Positions 46,774 to 54,782 of a stretch of 64,000 nt of DNA are shown here, piece after piece; positions within the stretch are counted from its first letter, which is position 1; every line of letters begins with the position of its first letter. The stretch lies in the NCBI RefSeq assembly GCF_022678645.1, contig NZ_JALBWV010000015.1, positions 89,891 through 153,890 of the forward strand, written 5' to 3'. This DNA comes from Saccharopolyspora soli (GTDB taxonomy: Bacteria; Actinomycetota; Actinomycetes; Mycobacteriales; Pseudonocardiaceae). Under the pieces are notes generated by a model. It saw only the letters and a list, made by a program, of their open reading frames with translations, did no database searches and was not told the origin of the DNA. The translations under genes and the position numbers were made by a program.

Positions 46774-48228
46774 TCACCGCGGGTACTGGACCTCCCGCGC
46801 CACCGGCGCGAAACTGCCGTCCTGCCATCGGAATCGGTCGATCACCAGCGCGTCGGGCGAGGCGAACTCCGACTCGACGGTGAGACCGCCGCCGTCGGTC
46901 GTGAGCGCCACCGGCGAGAGCCCGGTGCCCATCGGACCGAGATCGTCCCCCAGCAGCGACTGGACCAGCTCCGGGGACTCCGGCGGCGATGCGCCGTCGT
47001 AGATCCGAACTTCACCGCGCCCCGCGTCGCAGAGCAATGCGAGGATCGCGTCCTCCTGGCCATCGCCGGTCACGTCCTGGAACAACGCCTGCCGGATCGG
47101 GCCGAGGTCCGAGTCCGGTTCGCAACCGGTGTCGGCCAGCACGGCCGACCAGTCGGCGCTGCCGAGCGGACCGTAGGGATCGGGCCCGCACATCTGCGCC
47201 GCCAGTGCCGTCGCGGTGGAGCACCGCTGCACGTAGGCGTCCCAAGCGGGCCTTTGCAGCTCACCAGGACGCAGCGTCGAGAACACCAGTGCCGAGTCGC
47301 CCTGCCGGAAGCTGATCGCGCCGTTGCGGTACACGGCGCGCGTCTCCATCAGCCGCGCGAACTCGGCAGGATCACCGATGTCGACTTCGGTGGCGAAGCC
47401 GTTGTCGACGACCAGCGGAACCGACGGCAGCGACCGCAGCACGTCGACCTGACCTTGGCAGGCCAGATCGTGCGCGCTGGCCAGCATCGTGCGCTCCGAT
47501 TCGCGCAGGGCCCCCGTCGGCAGGTCGTCGAGGCCGGGGGATCCGCAATCGCTCCGGGACTCGCCCGGCGCCAGGAAATGCGTGCCGACCTCGCGATCCC
47601 ATTCCCCGAGCAACTGCGGGTAGACCGATGCCACGGTCTCCACCGAGGTCCGGTAGCCGCCGATGGCCACCAACCACTGCTCGGACATCGTGAACGACCA
47701 CACCGAACCGGCGGTCACCACGCTGTTTCCCGCGCTGTCCGCAGCCAAGTTCGTGTCGGAGACGCGGAAAAGCGCGGACGCCTCGCCGAACCAGGGACGG
47801 GCGACCTTGGTCCACTGCACGGCTGCGTTGCGCTCCGACGATGCCGGTCGTTGGCAGTGGGTGCTGGTGCGCAGGGCGTCCTGGACCGATGCCCGATCCT
47901 CCGGCGCCAGCCGAACGGCCGCGACCTGCACCGTGGCCCGGTTGTCGAGGTCGTAGATCATGAAGGCTGCGGGTTCGCGGGTTCGGAACTTCTCGACCAC
48001 CGGAACCGGCCCGCAGGTCTCCATCGCCGCCAAAATCGAATTGCGCTGCACCGGCCCCTCGTAGCGGGCCCGAAACGGCGCCTGCCAATCCGCTGGCAGC
48101 AACTCGGTCATCTCCTGCGGCGAGTTGACCTCCACCGGCGACCAGCTCCACCAGATGCCGACCGCCAAGCCGAGCGCCGCCAACCCGCCGACGGCCAACG
48201 CCCGCCTGCCGTAGCGGTTGCCGGGCAT
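46774..48228 (-). CDS. Membrane-anchored extracytoplasmic protein of unknown function
   Basis: 484 aa. After a basic N-terminus there is one hydrophobic helix (ALAVGGLAALGLAVGIWWSW, about 10-29) and the rest is extracytoplasmic, with eight or more Cys that could form disulphides (ETCGP; THCQRP; DLACQG; LLCDAG). Near residue 420 FQDVTGDGQEDAILAL has the spacing of a calcium-binding FG-GAP/VCBS loop (D-x-x-G-D-G-x-x-D). I do not recognise the family. The ATG overlaps the stop of the upstream gene (TGATG), so the pair is coupled; that partner is also a membrane-anchored unknown. Confidence 0.75.
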   Translation of the reverse strand: MPGNRYGRRALAVGGLAALGLAVGIWWSWSPVEVNSPQEMTELLPADWQAPFRARYEGPVQRNSILAAMETCGPVPVVEKFRTREPAAFMIYDLDNRATVQVAAVRLAPEDRASVQDALRTSTHCQRPASSERNAAVQWTKVARPWFGEASALFRVSDTNLAADSAGNSVVTAGSVWSFTMSEQWLVAIGGYRTSVETVASVYPQLLGEWDREVGTHFLAPGESRSDCGSPGLDDLPTGALRESERTMLASAHDLACQGQVDVLRSLPSVPLVVDNGFATEVDIGDPAEFARLMETRAVYRNGAISFRQGDSALVFSTLRPGELQRPAWDAYVQRCSTATALAAQMCGPDPYGPLGSADWSAVLADTGCEPDSDLGPIRQALFQDVTGDGQEDAILALLCDAGRGEVRIYDGASPPESPELVQSLLGDDLGPMGTGLSPVALTTDGGGLTVESEFASPDALVIDRFRWQDGSFAPVAREVQYPR

Positions 48229-48983
48229 CAGCACGAACTCCTGGACGGACCGGGCGCCCAACCGCGGCCGTCCCACCTGAACACCGCACCGTACTGCGAC
48301 CCGAGGCCGGTGATCTCGAACGGACCGCTCGGCGGTTGCACGTCGTAGGTCTGGCGTTCGCCGTCGATGACCATGTCGATCTCCAGCACCCACCGGTAGT
48401 GGCCCTGGGTGGCGCGCGATTCGACTTGGAACACCGCGGTTTCGCCGTCGGCGAGTTGCTTGGCCTTGGCGGCGAAGAAGGGTTCCCCGAGCCGGTCGCC
48501 GTCGAGCACCCGAGCTGTCGGCCGGAGCTCATCGAGGTCGAAACCGATCAGATCCGCTGGCAGGTCGCCCTGCTGACCGGCGCAGAACAGCGTGCCGGTG
48601 ATGTTGGGTTCGCGGCTGACCACCCGCGCCCGCATGTTGGTGATCACGATGTCGCGGGATCGAGCGCCTTCGATCGTCACGGTGCTGCCCTGCACCCCGA
48701 CCTTCGTGCCGCGCCCGGCTTCCTCGAAGAACTCGTACGGCGTCGCGATGTCGGCCAACCGCTGCGCTGGCAGCACTTGGGGCGAGGCGAAGTTGAGGTC
48801 GCCGACCCGGCCGCCGTCCGAACTCGCCCAGACCAGCACGGGTGGCCGGGAAACGTCCCGCGCGGCGTTCCACACCAGCGGCGCGACCACGCCCGCCAAG
48901 GCCGCGACGAGCGCCGTGATGACGAACGCCGGACCGCTGAGCAGCCGTTGCCACCAGCGGCGCTGCGGCTGTTCCCCGGTCAC
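48228..48983 (-). CDS. Single-pass membrane protein of unknown function
   Basis: 251 aa. Basic N-terminus (QPQRRWWQRLL), one helix (PAFVITALVAALAGVVAPLVW, about residues 18-38), then an extracytoplasmic beta-rich domain with GTKVGVQGSTVTIEGARSRD and VFQVESRATQGHYRWVLEID. No catalytic motif is recognised. It is translationally coupled to the downstream Cys-rich protein, and the two could form a complex at the outer face of the membrane. GTG start. Confidence 0.7.
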   Translation of the reverse strand: MTGEQPQRRWWQRLLSGPAFVITALVAALAGVVAPLVWNAARDVSRPPVLVWASSDGGRVGDLNFASPQVLPAQRLADIATPYEFFEEAGRGTKVGVQGSTVTIEGARSRDIVITNMRARVVSREPNITGTLFCAGQQGDLPADLIGFDLDELRPTARVLDGDRLGEPFFAAKAKQLADGETAVFQVESRATQGHYRWVLEIDMVIDGERQTYDVQPPSGPFEITGLGSQYGAVFRWDGRGWAPGPSRSSC

Positions 48984-49122
48984 TGCGCCGCCCCGGCCGA
49001 GACCCCGATGATCATTGGGTCAACGTATTGGACGAACGGAGATCCGTGGCCTGGTTCTCCCGAATCGGCAAGCGGGAACGCCGACCAATCACCCGATTCG
49101 CGCAGGCGGCGCGGGTGGTTCG

Positions 49123-50145
49123 TCAGCGGGCCGGGGGTTCGTAGTTCTCGATGCGGCGCAGCAGGTTTCGGATGCGGGCGCCGTAGAACGGCGAGAGGGC
49201 GTAGCCGGGGTAGCTGGCGAACCAGCTGGCGCTGCCGAGGCTGACCGCGTCGGCACCGGCCCAGAAGTACTCGCGGCAGTCGTCGAAGGTGCGGATGCCG
49301 CCCGTGGCGATGATCGGCAGCTTCACCCCGGCGTCGCGCAGTTCCTTGACCACCCGCAGGCCGATCGGCTTGATCGCGCGGCCGGAAAGCCCGCCGAAAC
49401 CGTTCTTCAGCAGCGGCTGCCCGGTGTTCGGGTCCAGCCGCAGCCCCTTGACGGTGTTGATCGCGGTCAACGCCGACACCCCGTGGCGGGCGGCAAGACG
49501 CGCGTGCCCGAGGTAGTCGTAGTCCGGCGACAGCTTCAGGATCACCGGGTGGTTGCTGCGCGGCACCGCCTCGGCCAGCACCGATTCGATGATCTGGTTG
49601 AAGTCGAAGTTGACGTTGTGGCAGGAGACGTTGAACTCGATCGCGGCGATCTCGCCGACCGCGACCGCGGCGTTGACCTTGTCGACCAGTGTGACGAACT
49701 CCGCGGCGGAGAAGCCGCCGACGGAGATGATCGTGTTCTGCTCGCGGGTGCGCGGGTAGTAGTCGCGCAGGTAGGCGTCGATGCCGACGTTGCACCAGCC
49801 GAAGGCGTTGAGCCAGCCGCCGTCGACCTGCCGCAGCGCCTGCCCGTAGCGCTTGAGCAGCGCGGGCAGTTCGTGCAGCGGCCACACGTCGCGGGTGGTG
49901 AAGTTCCCTTCGCGGGGTTCGACGGTCACCGTGCGGGTGGTGACCGCACCGAACCGGGACAGCGGGACGAACTGCGAGATCGGACTCATGCCGTAGGGCA
50001 CCAGCTTGGCGTTGGCGACCCCGTAGCCGAGCAGGCTGGACGAAGTCACCAGGCGGTTGCGCAATCTGATGTCGCCGAGCCGGACACCGAGCTCGGACGG
50101 GACGTCTCGCACCAACCGAAGGTTGCGCTCCTGGGCCACGCTCAC
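49123..50145 (-). CDS. Dihydroorotate dehydrogenase-like FMN oxidoreductase
   Basis: 340 aa TIM barrel of the class 1 DHODH superfamily. LRNRLVTSSSLLGYG at the start, AAIEFNVSCHNVNFDFNQ (about 171-188, with Cys at the position of the class 1 catalytic base), PVILKLSPDYDYL, NTVKGLRLDPNTG, and the FMN-phosphate site PIIATGGIRTFDDCREYFWAGADAV (in two parts, about 278-302). No pyrimidine gene is nearby, and sequence features differ from PyrD, so dihydroorotate may not be the substrate. Divergent from a DeoR-type regulator across 144 bp, which may control it. Confidence 0.8.
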   Translation of the reverse strand: MSVAQERNLRLVRDVPSELGVRLGDIRLRNRLVTSSSLLGYGVANAKLVPYGMSPISQFVPLSRFGAVTTRTVTVEPREGNFTTRDVWPLHELPALLKRYGQALRQVDGGWLNAFGWCNVGIDAYLRDYYPRTREQNTIISVGGFSAAEFVTLVDKVNAAVAVGEIAAIEFNVSCHNVNFDFNQIIESVLAEAVPRSNHPVILKLSPDYDYLGHARLAARHGVSALTAINTVKGLRLDPNTGQPLLKNGFGGLSGRAIKPIGLRVVKELRDAGVKLPIIATGGIRTFDDCREYFWAGADAVSLGSASWFASYPGYALSPFYGARIRNLLRRIENYEPPAR

Positions 50146-50289
50146 GATCTCCTCCTACCCGGCGTCGGCACGCGAACGCCGTCGCCGTCCCCATTGTCCC
50201 TCACGCAGCGCAGTGCACCGCGCCGGGTTCGCACAGGCGATCCGTTCGCCGGATTGCATTTCGAACATGGATAGTGTGCGATAGAACTC

Positions 50290-51045
50290 GTGGAGAGTTC
50301 GGAGCGGGCCCTGGCGATCATCGAACGCCTCCGGCAGGCGGAGCGGGTGACCGTCGCCGAGTTGGCCGAGGCAACCCGGTCGTCGGAGATGACCATCCGA
50401 CGCGACCTCGACCAGCTCGCTGAGCAGGGGGTGCTGCGGCGCGTGCGCGGGGGCGCGGTGAGCTTCCTGCGCGGGCAATCGATCCCGTTCGCGGTGCGCG
50501 AGCGCGACGAGACGGCGGTCAAGCAACGCCTGGCGATGGCTGTCGCGTCGATGATCAACGACGACGAGTCCGTGATCATCGACGGTGGCACCACGACGCT
50601 GGCGGTGGCCCGGCTGCTGGCCCACCGCCGGATCACCGCGATCCCGCTCGACCTGCACTCGGCGAACGCGCTGAGCAGCGCGCCGGAGATCAACTTGCTG
50701 CTACCCGGTGGGCGGACGACACCGGGCGAGCTGTCGTTCGTCGGCCACCTCGCCGAGAACTCGCTGCGCGCCCTGCGGGTGGACACCGCCGTGCTCGGCG
50801 TCTGCGGACTGTCCACGAAGGACGGCTTGACGGCGCACGATCTCGACGAAGTACCGGTCAAACAGGCTGCGGTCGCCAACGCCCAGCGCGTCATAGCGGT
50901 CTGCCACGGAGCCAAGTTCACCCGCACCGGCCTGGGTTTCGTCTGCCCGATCACCGATCTCGACGTGGTCGTCACCGAGCAGACGGCACCGGCGGAGGCA
51001 TGTGCGGAACTGACGGCAGCGGGCGTGGAGGTTCGAGTTGTCTGA
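50290..51045 (+). CDS. DeoR/GlpR-family transcriptional regulator
   Basis: 251 aa. The N-terminal DeoR helix-turn-helix is VTVAELAEATRSSEMTIRRD (about 21-40) followed by QGVLRRVRGGAV. The effector domain has the sugar-phosphate isomerase-like fold, with IIDGGTTTLAVARLL (about 97-111) and DTAVLGVCGLSTKDGLTAHD (about 170-189). Such regulators usually respond to phosphorylated sugars. GTG start without a clear ribosome binding site; TAGTGT (50272-50277) may be the -10. The downstream MFS gene overlaps its end by eight bases. Confidence 0.9.
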   Translation: MESSERALAIIERLRQAERVTVAELAEATRSSEMTIRRDLDQLAEQGVLRRVRGGAVSFLRGQSIPFAVRERDETAVKQRLAMAVASMINDDESVIIDGGTTTLAVARLLAHRRITAIPLDLHSANALSSAPEINLLLPGGRTTPGELSFVGHLAENSLRALRVDTAVLGVCGLSTKDGLTAHDLDEVPVKQAAVANAQRVIAVCHGAKFTRTGLGFVCPITDLDVVVTEQTAPAEACAELTAAGVEVRVV

Positions 51046-52192
51046 GACCGCCGTAGTCGCCGGTGCCGCTCGGCAGGCCCGCTGGGCCGTGACCGGGTAC
51101 TTCGTGATCACCGGCGCGGCGCTGGGCACTTGGACCGCGCGCATCCCGGCGATCAAGCAAGACCTGGGCCTGGACGACATGCAGGTCACGTTGGCGTTGT
51201 TCGCCGTCGCCGCCGGTTCGGTGCTGGCGATGCAGGTCGTCGGGCACCTGTCGGACCGCCTCGGCAGCGCTCGGGTGCTGGGCCCGGCTGGAATCGCGAT
51301 GTCGGCGAGCCTGCTGTTACCCGGCTTCGCCAACAGCTTTCCGCTGCTGGTGATCGGCCTGCTGCTGTTCGGTGCCGGGCACGGGACCGTCGACGTGACC
51401 ATGAATGCCCACGCGATGCAGGTGCAGCGACGCTACGGCCGTCCGATCGTGAGCACCTTCCACGCGATGTTCAGCGTCGGCGGCCTGCTCGGCGCCGGGT
51501 GCGGCGCACTCGCGGCACAAGCCTCGATCGCCACGGGCGCGCATTTCGCGCTCGTCGCGGCTGCGCTCGGCGTGGTGTCGATGATCGCGCGGCCCGCGCT
51601 GCTGCCCGCTGAGGTGACACCGAGCGGCGGTTCGGTGCGCCAGCGCGGGATTTCGCCGGGAATCGTGTTCCTGGGCGTGCTGGCGTTCTTCTGCTCGGTG
51701 GGCGAAGGGTCGATGGCGGACTGGTCGCCGCTGTACCTGCACGACGTGCTGCGGACCAGCCCGGCGCTGGCGGCGACCGGGTATGCGGTGTTCTCCGCCA
51801 CGATGGCCGTTTTCCGATTCCTCGGGGACTTCCTGGTCGCCCGGCTCGGGCCGGTCGTGCTGGTGCGGACCTGCGGCGCGATCGCGGGCCTGGGGCTGGG
51901 TGTCGGATTGCTGCTGCACCACCCGGTGGCGGCGATCATCGGATTCGCCCTGTTCGGCATCGGCCTGTCGAACATCATCCCGCAGGTCTTCAACGCGGCG
52001 GGGAACCAGGATCCGAGCCGCAGCGGCCGAAACCTGGCCCAGGTGAGCACGCTCGGCTACGGCGGCCTGCTCGCCGGTCCAGTGGTGATCGGCCTGCTCG
52101 CCCACTGGACCGATCTGGCGATCGGCCTCGCGCTGCCAGCCGTCCTGGCCCTGCTGGTCGCCGCCTCAGCCCGCGCGGTCCACCCCCGTTGA
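51038..52192 (+). CDS. MFS transporter (FucP-like, sugar or metabolite)
   Basis: 384 aa with twelve hydrophobic segments. Helix 1 includes FVITGAALGTWTARIPAIK (about 22-40), found in the group that also contains FucP- and YbjJ-like proteins; motif A variant is GHLSDRLGSARVLG. TTG 51038 overlaps the deoR stop; GGAGG six bases upstream supports it. Operon with a DeoR regulator suggests uptake or efflux of a sugar-like compound, perhaps linked to the divergent DHODH-like enzyme. Confidence 0.86.
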   Translation: MSETAVVAGAARQARWAVTGYFVITGAALGTWTARIPAIKQDLGLDDMQVTLALFAVAAGSVLAMQVVGHLSDRLGSARVLGPAGIAMSASLLLPGFANSFPLLVIGLLLFGAGHGTVDVTMNAHAMQVQRRYGRPIVSTFHAMFSVGGLLGAGCGALAAQASIATGAHFALVAAALGVVSMIARPALLPAEVTPSGGSVRQRGISPGIVFLGVLAFFCSVGEGSMADWSPLYLHDVLRTSPALAATGYAVFSATMAVFRFLGDFLVARLGPVVLVRTCGAIAGLGLGVGLLLHHPVAAIIGFALFGIGLSNIIPQVFNAAGNQDPSRSGRNLAQVSTLGYGGLLAGPVVIGLLAHWTDLAIGLALPAVLALLVAASARAVHPR

Positions 52193-52211
52193 AATGCCCG
52201 GCCGGTGTCGT

Positions 52212-52628
52212 TCAGGCGACCAGCAGGCCGATGCCGAGCGTGACGACTCCCGCGGCCAGCGACAGCGCGCCCAGCCACAGCAGCACGATCAGCCTGTTCG
52301 GCTGGTGCACCTCGCGTCCGGTCGAGGACAGGAAGAAGCCGGCCGACATCAGCACCGCCGCCAGCGGCACGCCGAGTCGTGCGATCCAGCCGAACGCACC
52401 GGTCAGCTGCGTCGCATCCGCCAGCACCAGGCACACCAGACCGAGCGTGACGAGCACGCCCGCGTGCGCGTGCCCGGCGCGGGCGAAGTTCCGCTGGAAC
52501 TCGGTCATCGGCACCTGGCCACGCACGATTTTGGTGAGGAACCAACCGCCGAACTCGATCGTGACGATGGTCAACAGCACCACACCCGCGATGTACTGGC
52601 TCGACGCACTCAACGGCAACACCTGCAT
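52212..52628 (-). CDS. Four-helix membrane protein of unknown function
   Basis: 138 aa with four hydrophobic helices (YIAGVVLLTIVTIEFGGWFL; HAGVLVTLGLVCLVLADA; LGVPLAAVLMSAGFFLS; LIVLLWLGALSLAAGVVTLG). An amphipathic loop with EFQRNFARAGHAHAG joins helices 1 and 2; its histidines could bind metal or haem. Family not recognised. ATG 52628 has GGAGGGG upstream. An A/T-rich inverted repeat over its promoter suggests tight regulation, possibly by a TetR- or MarR-type protein encoded elsewhere. Confidence 0.72.
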   Translation of the reverse strand: MQVLPLSASSQYIAGVVLLTIVTIEFGGWFLTKIVRGQVPMTEFQRNFARAGHAHAGVLVTLGLVCLVLADATQLTGAFGWIARLGVPLAAVLMSAGFFLSSTGREVHQPNRLIVLLWLGALSLAAGVVTLGIGLLVA

Positions 52629-52646
52629 GACAGCCCCTCCAAGGTC

Positions 52647-52672
52647 GAAACAGTGTTATAAAACAACGTTTC
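52647..52672. promoter_or_regulatory. A/T-rich inverted repeat over the promoter of the four-helix protein gene
   Basis: GAAACAGTGTT-ATAA-AACAACGTTTC: 11-bp arms agreeing at 9 positions, overlapping the minus-strand -10 (TATAAC), 19 nt upstream of the start. The size and symmetry fit a TetR-type operator. Confidence 0.55.
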
Positions 52673-52716
52673 AAGATCTGGGTCAAGGCTGTCGACCAGC
52701 TATCCAGGACGAGCTC

Positions 52717-53475
52717 TCACTCGGCTTCCGACACCGCGGCGTCGCAGAGGGCGTGCGCCTCGTCGACCGCCGCGATCAGCGACTCCGCGGTCAGTCCGGC
52801 GATGACGCGGTCCACGTCCCGCAAGCCCGCGCGAGTCAGCAGGCGTTTCTCGTTGGTGACCCATTCGCCGCGGGCCGCGAGGACCGCGTGCGCCGCCTGG
52901 CAAGCCGCCTGCGCGATCGCGCCAGCCGTCTCCGTGAGCCGCCCGTAGGGCGCGTGGTTGGCCCGCGCGTAGGCCAGCCCCAGCGACGACTGGCCCCACC
53001 AGACCGGTGGCGCGGCTTTGCGCAGGGCGTCCGGGTATTCCGGGCAGGGCAGCTCACCGTGCAGCACCCGGTTGATGGCCAGTTCGGCGACGACCAGGTA
53101 GCTCGGGATACCGGCGAGGTGGAACATCAGCGGCTGCCACTCGAACCGACCCGCGCGGGCTTCGGCGAGTTCGTGCTCCACCGAGTCCAGGTCGCGGTAG
53201 TGCACGTCCACGTGGCGGCCATCGATCCGCAGCCACGCCCCGCCGTTGAACACGCCGCCGCCCCAACCGCCCAACTCGGAGACCTCGCCGGGCCAACCGA
53301 CGTCGCGCAGGTCCTGCGGGTCGAACCTACCGCGGTAGTAGATCGCGAAGTCCCAGTCGCTGTCGGTGCGGTGCGTCCCCTGGGCCCGTGAGCCGCCGAG
53401 GCTGACCGCCTGCACACCCGGCAGCCCGGCAAGCCGGTCCGCGACGTGGGTTTCGAATTCGGCTTCTTCGAGCAC
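52717..53475 (-). CDS. Nucleotidyltransferase-domain protein (Pol beta/aminoglycoside adenylyltransferase-like)
   Basis: 252 aa. The catalytic motif GGSRAQGTHRTDSDWDFAIYY (GS...DxD; about 24-44) is intact, with a further Asp in HVDVHYRD. The C-terminal half is helical, as in kanamycin/streptomycin nucleotidyltransferases and MNT-type antitoxin proteins. Substrate unknown: resistance, tRNA or toxin modification are all possible. GTG 53475 fits GGAGGAG at a spacing of ten; longer in-frame starts run into intergenic sequence. No toxin partner is adjacent. Confidence 0.8.
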   Translation of the reverse strand: MLEEAEFETHVADRLAGLPGVQAVSLGGSRAQGTHRTDSDWDFAIYYRGRFDPQDLRDVGWPGEVSELGGWGGGVFNGGAWLRIDGRHVDVHYRDLDSVEHELAEARAGRFEWQPLMFHLAGIPSYLVVAELAINRVLHGELPCPEYPDALRKAAPPVWWGQSSLGLAYARANHAPYGRLTETAGAIAQAACQAAHAVLAARGEWVTNEKRLLTRAGLRDVDRVIAGLTAESLIAAVDEAHALCDAAVSEAE

Positions 53476-53655
53476 AGTGATCAAACTCCTCCAGCAACGC
53501 GTGCGGACTGCCGAAGCTCTACCGACGTGCGACGCCCGTTGCACCAGGATGCATACCGGGGCTGACAACCAGGCCCGACGCCACCGCGAAACACCAGTGC
53601 CCGCAGCGTAGGAGCCCGCCTCCGACACGGCCGCGCGGGGCTCGGCGCTGCGGGC

Positions 53656-53671
53656 GATTTCTCGCGAAATC
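53656..53671. repeat. 16-bp palindrome GATTTC-TCGC-GAAATC
   Basis: Second copy of the motif at 30809-30824, again preceded by GGGC and followed by (A/G)GC. It lies about 85 nt downstream of the ilvE stop. Confidence 0.5.
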
Positions 53672-53699
53672 GGCGCCTCCCCAACGGGAAACCGCGGAT

Positions 53700-53734
53700 G
53701 GTGCCCCCGTCCGGGCCTCGGCGTCGGGGGTGCC
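53700..53734 (-). terminator. Hairpin downstream of ilvE
   Basis: GGTGCCCCC (53700-53708) and GGGGGTGCC (53726-53734) pair through nine positions, two of them G.T, 22 nt after the ilvE stop on the minus strand. Related in sequence to the core of the 47-bp family but shorter. Confidence 0.55.
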
Positions 53735-53755
53735 CGATCCCCGCGCGTTGCCGGG

Positions 53756-54667
53756 TCAGGTGACGAGCGTCAGCCAGTGCCGGTAGCGCTCGTCGGCGCC
53801 CGTCACGGCGGCGCTGAACGCGTCCCGGATCTTGCTGGTCACCGGGCCGGGCGCGCCGATCTCGCGGTTGTCGATCGAGCTCACGGCGGTGACCTCCGCC
53901 GCGGTGCCGCACAGGAACACCTCGTCCGCCGCGTAGAGGTCCGAGCGCAGCAGGTTCTCCCGCCGCACGGTGATCCCCAGGTCGGCGGCCAGCTCGGTGA
54001 CCGTGTCCTGGGTGATGCCTTCCAGCGCACCGGCGCTCGACGGCGGCGTGCAGAGCACGTCGTCGCGCAGGACGAAGATGTTCTCCCCCGAGCATTCGCT
54101 GACGTAGCCGTCGGTGCTCAACAGCACCGCCTCGTCGAATCCGGCATCGCGCGCCTCGATCTTGGCCAGCGCCGAGTTCAGGTACGGGCCGGTGGCCTTG
54201 GCCGCGGTCGGCACCACGGTCGCATCGTTGCGCCGCCAGGAACTCGTCATCAGCCGCACGCCGTGCTCGGTGTCGCCGAGGTAGGTGCCCCACTCCCAGC
54301 TCCCGATCGACATGTCCACCGGGGCGCCGGACGGGTCGACGCCCATCACGCCGTAGCCGAGGTTGGCCAGGCATCGCACGTAGCAGGACCGGTGTCCGTT
54401 CGCGCGCACCAGGTCGAGGGTCGCGGTGCGCAGTTCGTCCTTGCGGTACGGCAGCGTCATGCGCAGCATCTTGGCGCTGCGGAACAGCCGGTCCAGGTGC
54501 TCGTCGAGCCGGAACAGCGCCGGTCCATCCGCTGTGGAGTACGCGCGGACGCCCTCGAACACACCGGTGCCGTAGTGCAACCCGTGGCTGAGCACGTGGA
54601 CCTTGGCCTCGCGCCACGGAACCAGGGCGCCGTTCATCCAGATGTAGTCCGCTTCGGGCAGGGCCAT
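53756..54667 (-). CDS. ilvE: Branched-chain amino acid aminotransferase (PLP class IV)
   Basis: 303 aa. YIWMNGALVPWREAKVHVLS and HYGTGVFEGVRAY (about 31-43) start the fold-IV domain; the PLP lysine is in PTAAKATGPYLNSALAK (about 157); DGYVSECSGENIFV (about 186-199) and LEGITQDTV bind cofactor phosphate. This is the E. coli IlvE-like subgroup rather than the larger actinobacterial IlvE; a D-amino-acid transaminase is less likely. ATG with GGAGGCGG upstream. It stands alone in an A/T-rich promoter context. Confidence 0.92.
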   Translation of the reverse strand: MALPEADYIWMNGALVPWREAKVHVLSHGLHYGTGVFEGVRAYSTADGPALFRLDEHLDRLFRSAKMLRMTLPYRKDELRTATLDLVRANGHRSCYVRCLANLGYGVMGVDPSGAPVDMSIGSWEWGTYLGDTEHGVRLMTSSWRRNDATVVPTAAKATGPYLNSALAKIEARDAGFDEAVLLSTDGYVSECSGENIFVLRDDVLCTPPSSAGALEGITQDTVTELAADLGITVRRENLLRSDLYAADEVFLCGTAAEVTAVSSIDNREIGAPGPVTSKIRDAFSAAVTGADERYRHWLTLVT

Positions 54668-54782
54668 CGCCGCCTCCTGACAAGTGGCATATCTCGCGAT
54701 TTGAAATAAGCCATTCTATGATCAAGTGACAGTTTACAGGCGGAAAGAGCGTCCACTTGTGCAGGATGGGAGCGAGACGGGG

